From Oscillospiraceae bacterium (lineage in GTDB: Bacteria; Bacillota; Clostridia; Christensenellales; Aristaeellaceae): a stretch of 13,452 bases of DNA. Positions 6,706-13,452 of this stretch are shown piece after piece (within the stretch, counting starts at the first letter, position 1; every line of letters begins with the position of its first letter). The translations under genes were made by a program, and so were the position numbers. The notes beneath the pieces are model-generated. The model did no database searches and was not told the DNA's origin. It was given only the letters and a program-made list of their open reading frames with translations. The DNA lies in the NCBI GenBank assembly GCA_031282605.1, contig JAITDK010000055.1, positions 1 through 13,452 of the forward strand. The letters are read 5' to 3'.

Positions 6706-7000
6706 GCCCCTGGGGAGGTCGGGTGGGGGATCGCAATCCCCTTCTCGAAGGCGCGGATGCGCCGCGTCCCAGACCCTGCGAAGGGCTATCCGCCCTTTCG
6801 AAACCTGACCAGGCTTCGCCTGGACCATCGTGATACACATGCCATCGGCTTCGGATCGCCGGTTGTACCTGGATAGTCTGTTCCGTAACGCAACCCGTTC
6901 CCCCGCTCCCTCGTTCCAAGCCCGGGGGAGGTCGGGAGGGGGCGTGAGTTGAGCGTAGCGAGGGCGCGCAGTGCACTTCCCGAAGGCGCGGATGCGCCGC
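6552..7000. repeat. Tandem duplication of a ~214-bp multi-hairpin unit
   Basis: Copy A (6552-6765) and copy B (6766-7000) start with the same bases, and the first roughly 70 bp are almost identical at an offset of exactly 214. Later parts diverge: B has lost one base near 6920 and carries about 22 extra bases (from about 6943) before the shared GGCGCGGATGCGCC hairpin (6750-6763, 6985-6998). Copy B has a degraded right arm and no left arm of the bounding inverted repeat. Confidence 0.75.
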
Positions 7001-7058
7001 CGCGCCGCCGTGCCGCCCGTCAATACATAGTCACTGCAACATAAGCAAGGAGCTATAA

Positions 7059-10046
7059 ATGGATCATGAAACCCTGACCATGCAGCAGGTCAACACGGCG
7101 TTTTTGCGCCAAAGCCTGGACGATAGCTGGTCTGACTTCCGCTCAATCGCCCAGCGCGCCGAGAAGGACACCTGGTCGGATGTGGTGATCACCGCGTCCA
7201 ACGAGGCTCAGGCTGACGCTTATCGCGCGCAGATAGATCGGCGCAAGTCGCGCGGCTGGCTCCCGGCGCAAACTCGCTTCTCCGTCATAGCCGATCCAGA
7301 CGGGAAACGCGTGGGCAGCGGCGGCGCGACGCTTCACCTATTGAAGATACTGCGGCGCCAGGACGGCGGATCACCGTTCTCGAAACGGCGCGTCCTGGTC
7401 GTACACTCCGGTGGCGATAGCCAGCGCGTGCCACAGTATTCCGCGCTGGGTAAGTTGTTCTCGCCTGTGCCACGGTTACTGCCGGACGGGCGCGGCTCGT
7501 CGCTGTTCGACGAGCTGATGATCGCGCTGGCGGGGGTGCCGGCGCGCGTGCCTGGCGGGATGCTCACGCTGTGCGGTGATGTGCTGCTGCTGTTCAGTCC
7601 GCTGCAGATCGATCTGGAATGGTCGCGCGCCGCGTGCCTTACCGTCGGCGTGCCTGCTGAAATGGGCGAACGTCACGGCGTGTTCTTGGGCGACGAGCGC
7701 GGGTTCGTCAAGGCGTTCATGCACAAGCAGCCGCTATCGTCGCTGCGTGAATGCGGGGCTGTGCATGGCGACGACCGCGTATTCCTGGACACCGGCGCGG
7801 TATGGCTGGACGCGTCGCTGCTGGAACGGCTGGCCGATCTGGTGGAGGACGACGAATCCGCGGCAAGATTCATCAACGAGGAAACGCGGCTTAGCTTCTA
7901 TGGCGACTTCCTCTACCCTCTGGCGACCGACTCCACGCTGGAATCCTACCTGGCGCAGGACGCGGAATACCGTCTCACCGACGCGCTGCTTGATTGTCGG
8001 CGCGCGCTGTGGAACACCCTTCGCGATACCCCTCTGCGGATGATATGCCTATCGCCCGCCAAGTTTATCCATTTCGGCACGACGAAGGAATTGCGTCGGT
8101 TGATGCTCGACGCTCAAACGGAGTATGGCGCGCTAGGCTGGCGGCGGTGCGTGCTATGCACGGGCGAGAGGGAATCCAGCGCGGGCGTGCGTTCGCTGAC
8201 GGAACCGGGCGCGTCCATTGGCGGCGGCGTGTACATGGAATGCGCGCGTGTCGGAACTAAAGCGGTGATAGGCGATGGCGCTGCGTTGTCGCACATAGAC
8301 TGGACGACGGGCGAAATACCTGCGGACACCGCGATGCACGGACTGCCGCTGCGCGGCGGACGGTATGTGATACGCGTTTACGGCGTGGCGGACAACCCTA
8401 AGTCGTCGTGGCGGTCCAGCGTGTTGGGGAACCTGCGGGATATCGGGGCTGATGGCTCTGTCACGCTGTGGGACGCGCCGCTATACGCTCCGGGGGCTAA
8501 TCAGTCGGAGGCGGCGGACAATGCGCGCTTACTGCTTCGTCTGCTGGTCGATCCAACCGACGCTGACGCGCGCGCGCAATGGACGCGATCCGCGCGGCTA
8601 AGCCTGCGCGAGTCGTTCGAGATGGCTGACGTAAAGCGGATACTCGCCGATGAGGACGCGCTGGAGGACGCCATACGCGTTGAACGGATGCTGGACGCGC
8701 TGCGTTGCGGCTCGACATACAACCTTGCGGTATCGCAGATATCACGCGGCGGTCCGGAGCGTTTACGGCAGATACGTATGCTGGCCGCTATCGCTCGCGG
8801 AGGCGCGCCATACCCTCTGGCGATGAGATTAAACCATGCGTTGTATCACATCACCCACGACGCGTCGTTTGAGGATCGCTGCTACGACACGATCAACCGC
8901 TATATGTTTGAGGCGTCGGCTAAAGGGCTGGAGCGCGCGTCGATCATGCGGATGATCAAGCGTGAGGCCGACGTGACGCTGCCCGCGCGTATCAACTTCG
9001 GCGGCGGCTGGAGCGATACGCCGCCTTACTGCCTGATGGAGGGCGGCACGGTGCTGAACGCGGCGGCGCTGCTGGGTGGCAAGCGTCCGCTGCGCGCGTG
9101 GGCAAGGCGACTCGACCGTCCCATTATTCGGCTGGAGACGTTCGACCCGCATGCGGCAAACGCGGAGGACAGCGTGCGTTACCATGAGTTTGACAGGCTG
9201 GATGCGCTGGGACGCGACATCGATCCAAGGGAGCAGTTCGCGCTGGGACGGGCGATACTCATTGCCGCGGGCGTCATACAGCGCGGCGCGACGGGATTGG
9301 TCCCGGTTGAACGGTGGGGCGGCGGATTGCAGGTAGGTGTGTCGAGCGATCTGCCGAGGGGTTCAGGGATGGGCGGGTCGAGCATACTGGCAGCGGCGGC
9401 GATCCGCGCGGTGTCGCAGCTGTTCGGCTTGCCGGACGACGACATGTCCGTGTTGGAGCGGACGCTGTTGGCGGAGCAGGCGATGGCCACGGGCGGAGGC
9501 TGGCAGGATCAAGCGGGGGCGCTGTTCCCCGGGATCAAGCTGATCACGTCATGCGGCGGCGCGCCGCAGCGCCTGCACGTGCAGCCCGTACGGTTGGCGG
9601 AAGCGGCGCGGGATGAGCTAAACCAACGATTGTCGCTGATCTACACAGGGCAGCGGCGGCTCGCGCGGAACATACTGCGCGATATAGCGGGCAAGGTGAT
9701 CGACGCGGACCGCGATTCATTGAAGATATTGTCGAAGATACAGCGGCTGGCGTCGCTGATGGGGTTTGAACTGGAGCGTGGGAATATCAAGGGATTCGCG
9801 CGGCTGCTGAGCCGTCACTGGGAGCTGTCGAAGGCGCTTGATCCCGGCTCGACGAACCGCTGCATAGACCTGTTGGAGCGCGTATGCGCCGACCTGATCG
9901 ACGGGGCGATGATATGCGGCGCGGGCGGCGGCGGGTTTTTCATGGTGATACGCAAGGAAGGCGTAGACGAACGGACGCTGGCCGCCCGGCTTGACGTGTA
10001 CTTCCAAGAGAGCGGCGTCACGGTGTGGGACAGCTGTTTGGCGTAA
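7059..10046 (+). CDS. fkp: Bifunctional L-fucokinase / GDP-L-fucose pyrophosphorylase
   Basis: Fkp phosphorylates free L-fucose with ATP and then converts fucose-1-phosphate plus GTP to GDP-L-fucose, the cytosolic donor for fucosylation. The 995 residues fit the bifunctional family (Bacteroides Fkp is about 950). The N-terminal guanylyltransferase part has VGSGGATLHLL (85-95), VVHSGGDSQRVPQYS (114-128) and LCGDVLL (171-177). A linker with a likely left-handed beta-helix follows (about 380-480). The C-terminal GHMP kinase has LPARINFGGGWSDTPP (641-656), the ATP loop PRGSGMGGSS (766-775), TGGGWQDQAG (811-820) and CGAGGGGF (953-960). Both active centres look intact and there is no frameshift. 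AAGGAG (7047-7052) at 6 nt fixes the ATG. A related sugar substrate such as D-arabinose or a heptose is possible, but the domain fusion is typical of fucose salvage. The glycosyltransferases upstream are its probable customers. Confidence 0.9.
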   Translation: MDHETLTMQQVNTAFLRQSLDDSWSDFRSIAQRAEKDTWSDVVITASNEAQADAYRAQIDRRKSRGWLPAQTRFSVIADPDGKRVGSGGATLHLLKILRRQDGGSPFSKRRVLVVHSGGDSQRVPQYSALGKLFSPVPRLLPDGRGSSLFDELMIALAGVPARVPGGMLTLCGDVLLLFSPLQIDLEWSRAACLTVGVPAEMGERHGVFLGDERGFVKAFMHKQPLSSLRECGAVHGDDRVFLDTGAVWLDASLLERLADLVEDDESAARFINEETRLSFYGDFLYPLATDSTLESYLAQDAEYRLTDALLDCRRALWNTLRDTPLRMICLSPAKFIHFGTTKELRRLMLDAQTEYGALGWRRCVLCTGERESSAGVRSLTEPGASIGGGVYMECARVGTKAVIGDGAALSHIDWTTGEIPADTAMHGLPLRGGRYVIRVYGVADNPKSSWRSSVLGNLRDIGADGSVTLWDAPLYAPGANQSEAADNARLLLRLLVDPTDADARAQWTRSARLSLRESFEMADVKRILADEDALEDAIRVERMLDALRCGSTYNLAVSQISRGGPERLRQIRMLAAIARGGAPYPLAMRLNHALYHITHDASFEDRCYDTINRYMFEASAKGLERASIMRMIKREADVTLPARINFGGGWSDTPPYCLMEGGTVLNAAALLGGKRPLRAWARRLDRPIIRLETFDPHAANAEDSVRYHEFDRLDALGRDIDPREQFALGRAILIAAGVIQRGATGLVPVERWGGGLQVGVSSDLPRGSGMGGSSILAAAAIRAVSQLFGLPDDDMSVLERTLLAEQAMATGGGWQDQAGALFPGIKLITSCGGAPQRLHVQPVRLAEAARDELNQRLSLIYTGQRRLARNILRDIAGKVIDADRDSLKILSKIQRLASLMGFELERGNIKGFARLLSRHWELSKALDPGSTNRCIDLLERVCADLIDGAMICGAGGGGFFMVIRKEGVDERTLAARLDVYFQESGVTVWDSCLA

Positions 10047-10069
10047 CTGGGGAAGGCAAGTTGACGCTG

Positions 10070-10116
10070 ATTCGCCGCCGAGACAGTAAGACGCCGCTGT
10101 TCCAGCGGCGAATTTT
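10070..10116 (+). terminator. Rho-independent terminator of fkp with an alternative pairing
   Basis: CGCCGCTG (10092-10099) and CAGCGGCG (10103-10110) form a perfect 8-bp stem with loop TTC, followed by AATTTTATCC. A competing perfect 9-bp helix is possible between ATTCGCCGC (10070-10078) and GCGGCGAAT (10105-10113). It sits 45 nt after the fkp stop and before the hppA promoter. Confidence 0.8.
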
Positions 10117-10154
10117 ATCCCGTCCCGCTAAGAATTTCCGCGAATCCGCCATGA

Positions 10155-10183
10155 TTGAAAGACCGGCGAAAGTGTGCTATACT
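10155..10183 (+). promoter_or_regulatory. Sigma-A promoter of hppA, extended -10
   Basis: TTGAAA (10155-10160) and TATACT (10178-10183) are separated by 17 bp, and the -10 is preceded by TGC, an extended -10 motif. The resulting leader would be about 50 nt to the GTG start. Confidence 0.85.
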
Positions 10184-10220
10184 CTAATCCGTTTGCGGAT
10201 GCTGCTCGGTTATCATTTAT

Positions 10221-10241
10221 AGGAGGGTGTGATACCTGGTG
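10221..10241 (+). promoter_or_regulatory. Ribosome site and GTG start of hppA
   Basis: AGGAGGG (10221-10227) is a strong Shine-Dalgarno sequence, 11 nt before GTG at 10239. The in-frame ATG at 10248 would be 20 nt away, too far, so the GTG start is preferred. Confidence 0.75.
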
Positions 10242-12443
10242 CCGATTATGATCTATACGGTGGGATTGGGCGTAGTGCTGTCGCTGTTGTTCGCGTATGC
10301 GAACTACCGCAAGGTTGCGAGCATGTCCGCCGGGACGCCTCAGATGCAAGAGATCGCTCAGGCGATCAAGGAAGGCGCGGACGCGTTCTTGAGCCGCGAA
10401 TTCGCTATTGACATACCGATCATCGTGCTGATCGCCGTGCTGTTTGGCGTGTTCTTTACCCCGTGGGCTGGGCTGGCGCTGCTGATCGGCGCCGCGATGA
10501 GTTCGCTTGCGGGTCTGTGCGGCATGAAGGCCGCCGTCATCGCCAACGTGCGCGTCACAAACGCGGCGCGCGAAGGTGTCGCGCGCGAGGATGAAACCGC
10601 GCTGGGCAAGGCGCTTCAGGTAGCGTTTCAAGGCGGCTCGGTCATGGGCCTGTCGGTAGGCGGGTTCGCGCTGCTGGGGCTGCTGATCGTTTACCTATTG
10701 GTGGGATTCTGGCAGGCGTTCGCGAATCCGGTTAATCTCGTGCCGATCAGGAATTGGCTGGGCATAGAGATGACGGTGTTCACGCAGGTGATCACTTGCT
10801 ACTCGCTGGGCTGCTCTACCGTCGCGCTGTTCAATCGCCTGGGCGGCGGCATATACACAAAGGGTGCGGACATGGGCGCCGACCTGGTCGGCAAGAGCGA
10901 GCTGGGCATCCCCGAAGACGACCCGCGCAACCCGGCGGTCATAGCGGACTGCGTGGGCGATAACGTGGGCGACGTGGCCGGAAACGGTTCCGATCTGCTA
11001 GAGAGCACGATCGGCTCGATATCCGCCGCTACCGTGCTGCCCACCACGATGTACACGATACTAAAAAACTCCAGCAATCCCGAAACGGCTAAGATATCGG
11101 ACGAGCTGCTCACGCGCATGATGCAGTTCCCGCTGACTGTCGTCGGGCTTGGACTTATAGCGTGCATCATCGGCATCGCGTACGTCATCTATAAGAAGGC
11201 GTCCAACCACCCCAGCCGCGAGCTGAACCTGTCGCTGTGGTCGTCCGCCGCGATGATTGGTCTAGGTTCGTTGGCGTTGAGCCTGATATTCTTTAGAGGT
11301 CAAAATACCGCTCCGGCGCAGTTCCGGTTCGGATGGATCTCGCCGTGGCTGGCGGCCATTGTAGGCGTTATCGCGGGTATAGCGCTGGGTATGCTGGCCG
11401 AGCGGTACACCAGCGAGCGGTATAAAGAAACACAGAACATAGCCGAACTGGCCAAGAAGGGCACCGCGCTGCTGATTACGGGCGGCATGTCGTCCGGCTG
11501 GCGCAGTTGCCTGCCCGCTTGCCTCGTGCTGGGCGGCGCGGTCATACTGGCCAGTTTTTTCTGCGGTTCGTATGGTTCGCCCATCGCGGCCGTCGGGATG
11601 CTCTCTTTCGTTGCCGCGACGGTGACGGTGGATACATACGGCCCGATCTCCGACAACGCGGGCGGCATCGCTGAAATGTCCAAGCAGGATCCGCACGTGC
11701 GCGAGATCACCGACAGCCTTGATTCGCAGGGCAACACAACCGCCGCTATTGGCAAGGGCTATGCGATCGGCTCGGGCGTGCTTGCCGCACTGTCGCTGAT
11801 GCTGTCGTTCTCTGAATCCATAGGCCAGCAAGGCGAAAGCATGGTCATCACGAACTTCCTGCTGATCGGCGGCGCTTTCGTTGGCGTCGGATTGATGCAC
11901 TGGCTCTCTGGGCAAATGCTGCTGGCGGTTACGCGCAACGCCGATCACATGGTCGAGGAGGTTCGCCGCCAGTTCCGTGAGATAAAGGGATTGATGGAAG
12001 GCAGCGCCAAGCCGGACTATGCTCAGTGTGTACGCATCGCCACTAACAGCGCGCTACGCGAGATGGTGCGACCCTGCATTGTAGCGCTCGCCACACCCAT
12101 CATAGGCGGATTCCTGCTCGGGCCGTTGTTCGTGGGCGGACTGTTGCTGGGTACAATCCTGGACTCCGTCACGATGGCGACATCGACCGCCAACAGCGGC
12201 GGCGCGTGGGACAACGCAAAGAAATACATAAAGAGCATGGAAACCGAACTGACCGCGCAATACGGCGCGGCTCGGTATAAGGATATCCACGACGCGGCCG
12301 TGAACGGCGATACCGTGGGCGACGGCTTCAAGGATGTCGTAGGCCCGAACCAGGATATTATGATCAAGCTGATGTCCACTATGGCGCTGATATGGGCGCC
12401 CGTGTTCTCGGCGATGAATCTGTTCTCTTTAATCGCGAAGTAA
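10239..12443 (+). CDS. hppA: Membrane-bound ion-translocating pyrophosphatase
   Basis: HppA hydrolyses cytosolic pyrophosphate and pumps ions across the cytoplasmic membrane. The 734 residues and about 16 hydrophobic segments fit the family. Substrate-site motifs are GADLVGKSELGIPEDDPRN (213-231), DNVGDVAG (241-248), DTYGPISDNAGGIAEM (465-480) and GDTVGDGFKD near the C terminus. Alanine at A502 in GNTTAAIGKG indicates the K+-dependent subfamily, because K+-independent enzymes have lysine there. The gate glutamate is E255 in SDLLES, at the position used by Na+-pumping enzymes; H+-pumping plant-type enzymes carry it four residues later. Ion choice is therefore inferred as Na+ or Na+/H+. Cysteine C238 replaces the usual asparagine in the first VIADNVGD repeat. 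It has its own promoter and terminator and works as an energy-conserving housekeeping pump, unrelated in function to fkp. Confidence 0.95.
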   Translation: MPIMIYTVGLGVVLSLLFAYANYRKVASMSAGTPQMQEIAQAIKEGADAFLSREFAIDIPIIVLIAVLFGVFFTPWAGLALLIGAAMSSLAGLCGMKAAVIANVRVTNAAREGVAREDETALGKALQVAFQGGSVMGLSVGGFALLGLLIVYLLVGFWQAFANPVNLVPIRNWLGIEMTVFTQVITCYSLGCSTVALFNRLGGGIYTKGADMGADLVGKSELGIPEDDPRNPAVIADCVGDNVGDVAGNGSDLLESTIGSISAATVLPTTMYTILKNSSNPETAKISDELLTRMMQFPLTVVGLGLIACIIGIAYVIYKKASNHPSRELNLSLWSSAAMIGLGSLALSLIFFRGQNTAPAQFRFGWISPWLAAIVGVIAGIALGMLAERYTSERYKETQNIAELAKKGTALLITGGMSSGWRSCLPACLVLGGAVILASFFCGSYGSPIAAVGMLSFVAATVTVDTYGPISDNAGGIAEMSKQDPHVREITDSLDSQGNTTAAIGKGYAIGSGVLAALSLMLSFSESIGQQGESMVITNFLLIGGAFVGVGLMHWLSGQMLLAVTRNADHMVEEVRRQFREIKGLMEGSAKPDYAQCVRIATNSALREMVRPCIVALATPIIGGFLLGPLFVGGLLLGTILDSVTMATSTANSGGAWDNAKKYIKSMETELTAQYGAARYKDIHDAAVNGDTVGDGFKDVVGPNQDIMIKLMSTMALIWAPVFSAMNLFSLIAK

Positions 12444-12497
12444 GGCGGCCTTTGTGAACCATTAAAAATCACTGCAATATTCTGAACTGGATTGGAT

Positions 12498-12527
12498 GCG
12501 CCGGCTGGTGAATGCCGGCGCGTTTTT
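12498..12527 (+). terminator. Rho-independent terminator of hppA
   Basis: A perfect 8-bp GC-rich stem, GCGCCGGC with GCCGGCGC, encloses an 8-nt loop and is followed by GTTTTT. It lies 55 nt after the hppA stop. Confidence 0.92.
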
Positions 12528-12942
12528 ATGTATATTTTTATTCCGAATACAGTCACAGATGCCATATGGCCGCGTAATATAGAGTAGCCGCGTTCCGATG
12601 AATCCACTAATGAACCTGATAACAAGATTCAGCAAAGCATAACTGGACGCGAGCTTAGTCATTAACAGGGACAATCATAAGCACAATCATTAACAATTCA
12701 CCATCCGATAATCTCGGGTCAGACACGTTAATCAATCTAACTAATGTATCAATGCATCTGCCATTCGATGTATTATTCGGCGCGGCGAACGCGTCAACGC
12801 GCGTTAACCGCGGCATGGCAGGCTTACTGTATGCTGAGCGCGGCCTGCGGCCAGCCACTTCCTCATAATCAAGCGGCTATAAGGCTCTCAGCGTCAGCGG
12901 GGCTGCCATTCGGGGAATAGATCCTAAACCCCCAACAATATC
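12528..12942. other. AT-richer spacer with no convincing gene
   Basis: This stretch is visibly less GC-rich than its neighbours in its left part. Two minus-strand open frames (12858-12655 and 12674-12462) overlap, with ATG inside the stop of the first, but the second runs straight through the hppA terminator and neither resembles a known family. A plus-strand open frame after the TAG near 12656 lacks an early start. Toward the right are a palindrome AACGCGCGTT (12796-12805) and GGCC-TGC-GGCC (12843-12853). No strong promoter for the next gene is visible. Confidence 0.5.
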
Positions 12943-12956
12943 AGGAGGATCATATA

Positions 12957-13452
12957 ATGCCTACTAGCAAAACAAATTGCACCCGCCGCGCTTATGCAGG
13001 CACCAAGCTGTCAACCGACGCGCTGAATACTATGCGCGTCACGCGTGACGCCGACGAAATTATCGCGGTATGCGAGGAGCAGGTTGAGGTAAGGGATGCG
13101 GCGTTGATCGTCCGTGGCCCGCAGGGGCCGCAAGGACCCGCGGGAGCGCGCGGCGCGACCGGAGCGACCGGCGCCCAGGGGCCGCAAGGACCTGCGGGAG
13201 CGCGCGGCGCGACCGGAGCGGTTGGCGCCCAGGGGCCGCAAGGACCCGCGGGAGCGCGCGGCGCGACCGGAGCGACTGGCGCCCAGGGGCCGCAAGGACC
13301 CGTGGGAGCGCGCGGCGCGACCGGAGCGGCTGGCGCCCAGGGACCGCAAGGACTCAAGGGTGATCGTGGCGCAACCGGCCCGCAGGGATCGCAAGGTCCC
13401 GCCGGAGTGCGCGGCGCAACCGGCCCGCAGGGAATCGTCGGGCCGCGAGGCG
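12957..13452 (+). CDS. Collagen-like Gly-X-Y repeat protein, 5' part
   Basis: The ATG follows AGGAGG (12943-12948) at 8 nt. A 53-residue non-repetitive head (no signal peptide or membrane segment; cysteines C8 and C39) is followed from G54 by 37 uninterrupted Gly-X-Y triplets to the window edge. The triplets are mostly GPQ, GPA, GAR, GAT and GAQ, able to form a collagen-like triple helix. Such proteins in Firmicutes are often filaments of the spore exosporium or the cell surface, with a globular C-terminal domain; here the C terminus is outside the window, so localisation is unknown. The lack of an export signal would fit a spore-coat type deposited from the mother cell, or a phage tail fibre, but this is speculation. 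No promoter class could be assigned. Confidence 0.85.
   Translation, partial: MPTSKTNCTRRAYAGTKLSTDALNTMRVTRDADEIIAVCEEQVEVRDAALIVRGPQGPQGPAGARGATGATGAQGPQGPAGARGATGAVGAQGPQGPAGARGATGATGAQGPQGPVGARGATGAAGAQGPQGLKGDRGATGPQGSQGPAGVRGATGPQGIVGPRG
13122..13337 (+). repeat. Four 54-bp tandem units in the collagen-like gene
   Basis: Units start at 13122, 13176, 13230 and 13284 with exact 54-bp spacing, each encoding 18 residues (six Gly-X-Y triplets). They are nearly identical: the 16th codon differs in each (ACC, GTT, ACT, GCT), plus one silent C/T change in unit 2 and one GCG-to-GTG change in unit 4. More diverged triplets follow to the edge. The near-identity implies recent expansion by slippage or unequal recombination. 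Confidence 0.92.

Larger units (their letters stand above)
6312..7058. other. 747-bp gene-free spacer made of hairpins and repeats
   Basis: Several minus-strand open frames cross this region, but they coincide with the repeat units and with their palindromes and are judged spurious. The content is a TTCG-capped hairpin (6395-6412), a long inverted repeat (6430-6489), an element bounded by inverted repeats (6495-6705) and a diverged second copy of its interior (6766-7000). No promoter consensus for the downstream fkp-like gene could be found. Confidence 0.65.

Noticed and set aside
6572..7023. Long minus-strand open frames across the spacer before fkp
   Set aside because: They coincide with the duplicated hairpin units, the same peptide segments recur in different frames, and no ribosome site or domain is evident; they are products of repeat DNA.
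7576..8043. 155-codon plus-strand frame inside fkp
   Set aside because: It is in a shifted frame of an intact gene with conserved motifs, is Cys/Trp/Arg-rich and has no ribosome site.
12462..12674. 70-codon minus-strand frame with a hydrophobic stretch
   Set aside because: It extends through the strong hppA terminator hairpin and has no family resemblance; retained only as part of the spacer description.
13011..13394. Minus-strand open frames opposite the collagen-like gene
   Set aside because: They are mirror frames of the Gly-X-Y repeat and simply reflect its GC-rich periodic composition.

Overview
The window looks like chromosomal DNA from a moderately GC-rich member of the Clostridia (Bacillota), plausibly an uncultured gut lineage. 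This is inferred from three things: the aspartate-semialdehyde dehydrogenase has the Clostridia/archaeal-type sequence, sigma-A promoters and AGGAGG-type ribosome sites are sharp, and a collagen-like surface or spore protein is present. Genus-level placement is not possible from the sequence alone. No rRNA, tRNA, CRISPR array, transposase or phage gene was seen.

Left part (1-2870): on the minus strand asd (GTG start) is followed by dapA, two consecutive steps of lysine/diaminopimelate synthesis. They are divergent from proA on the plus strand. The asd and proA promoters are back to back, with -35 boxes that form a perfect inverted repeat. proA has a leader of about 180 nt with several potential hairpins. 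The spacers on both sides of dapA and after proA carry copies of a short degenerate repeat, often in inverted pairs.

Middle (4306-10046): a monotopic phosphoglycosyl transferase with an odd repetitive tail and a WbuB-like GT4 glycosyltransferase overlap by 4 nt. After a 750-bp gene-free spacer comes a 995-residue bifunctional fucokinase / GDP-fucose pyrophosphorylase (Fkp type). Together they suggest a surface polysaccharide or glycolipid route in which the first sugar phosphate is put on a lipid carrier, another sugar is added, and GDP-fucose is made from scavenged L-fucose. The spacer consists of stem-loops and a duplicated multi-hairpin repeat, one copy of which is bounded by 24-bp inverted repeats.

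Right part (10047-13452): a clear terminator and an extended -10 promoter separate fkp from hppA, a membrane pyrophosphatase whose signature residues suggest a K+-dependent, probably Na+-pumping enzyme. It has its own strong terminator. A relatively AT-rich 430-bp spacer with no convincing gene follows, then the start of a collagen-like protein whose Gly-X-Y region is built from near-identical 54-bp tandem units and runs off the window.

No wholly new system is evident. The items most worth following up are the Fkp/glycosyltransferase association, the two intergenic repeat families, the palindromic divergent promoter and the structured proA leader.
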